Assembly: GCA_020438185.1 (NCBI GenBank)
Contig: JAGQVC010000110.1
Coordinates: forward strand, 1 to 6,171
Length of the DNA stretch: 6,171 nucleotides
Direction: 5' to 3'
Source: Bacteroidota bacterium
Lineage (GTDB): Bacteria > Bacteroidota > Bacteroidia > M30B66
This document shows positions 5,763 to 6,171 of the stretch, in pieces. How positions within the stretch are numbered: position 1 is the first letter of the stretch; every line of letters starts with the position of its first letter. The position numbers and the translations under genes are program-made. The notes below the pieces were generated by a model. That model was not told the origin of the DNA and did not search any database. It was given only the letters and a program-made list of their open reading frames with translations.

Positions 5763-6171
5763 AGCTGAGCTTCGAGCATTCGAATTTCTCTTGAAGGAGA
5801 AGCGTTTTCGTAGAGAATACGATATACAAAATTACAGACCGGTAAATCCAAAGCCAGCTGTTCATTCAGTTTGTAAAGAGATTTTACCGCGTAAAAACCT
5901 TCGGCTATCATGTTCATTTCGAGCTGCGCTGATTTAACTGTGTAGCCTTTTCCAATCATTTGACCGAAAATGCGATTTCGGCTAAACTGAGAATAAGCTG
6001 TTACGAGCAGGTCGCCCAGATAGGCACTTTCGAGAATGTTACGTTCCTGATTGGGGCAGGTTTTATCGAGTAAGCGTTTCATTTCCATCATGGCATTTGA
6101 AACCAGTACGGCCTGGAAGTTATCGCCGTAATTCATGCCGCGCGTAATTCCTACAGCCAGCGAAATGATAT
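5756..6171 (-). CDS. gpsA: NAD(P)H-dependent glycerol-3-phosphate dehydrogenase, C-terminal part (cut by window edge)
   Basis: The last 137 residues are visible; the frame is open to the window end, so the N-terminal Rossmann domain lies outside. GpsA reduces dihydroxyacetone phosphate to sn-glycerol-3-phosphate, the backbone of membrane phospholipids, in the cytoplasm. Matches to the C-terminal helical substrate domain are clear: AVGITRGMNYGDN (the usual GIAHGLGYGDN), AYLGDLLVT with the conserved Asp, SRNR with the Arg expected to bind substrate phosphate, IGKGYTVKSAQ, and MIAEG. The sequence continues upstream of the internal Met at 6136 as IISLAVGITRG, showing that this Met is not the start. 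The end is convergent with the DoxX-family gene and overlaps it by 7 bp, leaving no room for a separate terminator between them. Confidence 0.94.
   Translation of the reverse strand, partial: IISLAVGITRGMNYGDNFQAVLVSNAMMEMKRLLDKTCPNQERNILESAYLGDLLVTAYSQFSRNRIFGQMIGKGYTVKSAQLEMNMIAEGFYAVKSLYKLNEQLALDLPVCNFVYRILYENASPSREIRMLEAQLH

Noticed and set aside
5761..5773. Palindrome GAAGCTGAGCTTC as a terminator at the convergent junction
   Set aside because: Only a 4-bp stem can form with a realistic loop, it is not GC-rich, and no T-run follows on either strand.
5662..5865. Minus-strand open frame spanning the DoxX-gpsA junction
   Set aside because: It overlaps two well-supported genes in other frames and carries no motif.
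5882..5896. Inverted repeat TTTTAC-CGC-GTAAAA in gpsA
   Set aside because: It is a weak AT-rich stem with a 3-base loop inside conserved coding sequence (VKSLYK); probably chance.

Overview
The window comes from a Bacteroidota genome, probably from the Flavobacteriales side of the phylum, although the class cannot be fixed from sequence reading alone. The evidence is a secreted protein with a type IX secretion (T9SS) C-terminal sorting domain, the duplicated DUF1599 and DoxX/BT_3928-type neighbours typical of that phylum, start codons without Shine-Dalgarno sequences, and promoter-like TAnnTTTG boxes.

Layout: (1) 37-2274, minus strand: a secreted lysyl-endopeptidase-like serine protease with a T9SS tail. 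(2) 2323-3105, minus: the membrane diadenylate cyclase CdaA, which makes c-di-AMP. (3) 3147-4028, minus: dihydropteroate synthase FolP. These three run in one direction with gaps of 41 and 48 bp; folP-cdaA looks like an operon and the protease may have its own promoter. (4) 4036-4581, plus: a protein made of two tandem DUF1599 domains. It is divergent from folP with only 7 bp between the two start codons. (5) 4617-5762, plus: a DoxX/MauE-like membrane protein with a CGC motif and an extracytoplasmic thioredoxin-like domain lacking CxxC. (6) 5756-6171, minus: the C-terminal part of GpsA, glycerol-3-phosphate dehydrogenase, cut by the window edge. Its stop overlaps that of the DoxX gene by 7 bp.

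The window is almost entirely coding. No gene-free stretch exceeds 50 bp, and there are no RNA genes, insertion sequences or CRISPR arrays. FolP (folate), CdaA (second messenger) and GpsA (phospholipid precursor) are housekeeping enzymes. The least understood part is the DUF1599-DoxX pair, which probably forms one transcription unit.

The most unexpected non-gene signals are short repeats inside coding sequence. An exact 17-bp repeat is shared by cdaA and folP and encodes ALNHT in both. A family of small CCGC-loop-GCGG palindromes is concentrated between 2.7 and 4.3 kb, and three members share a GCGGGATWGA tail.
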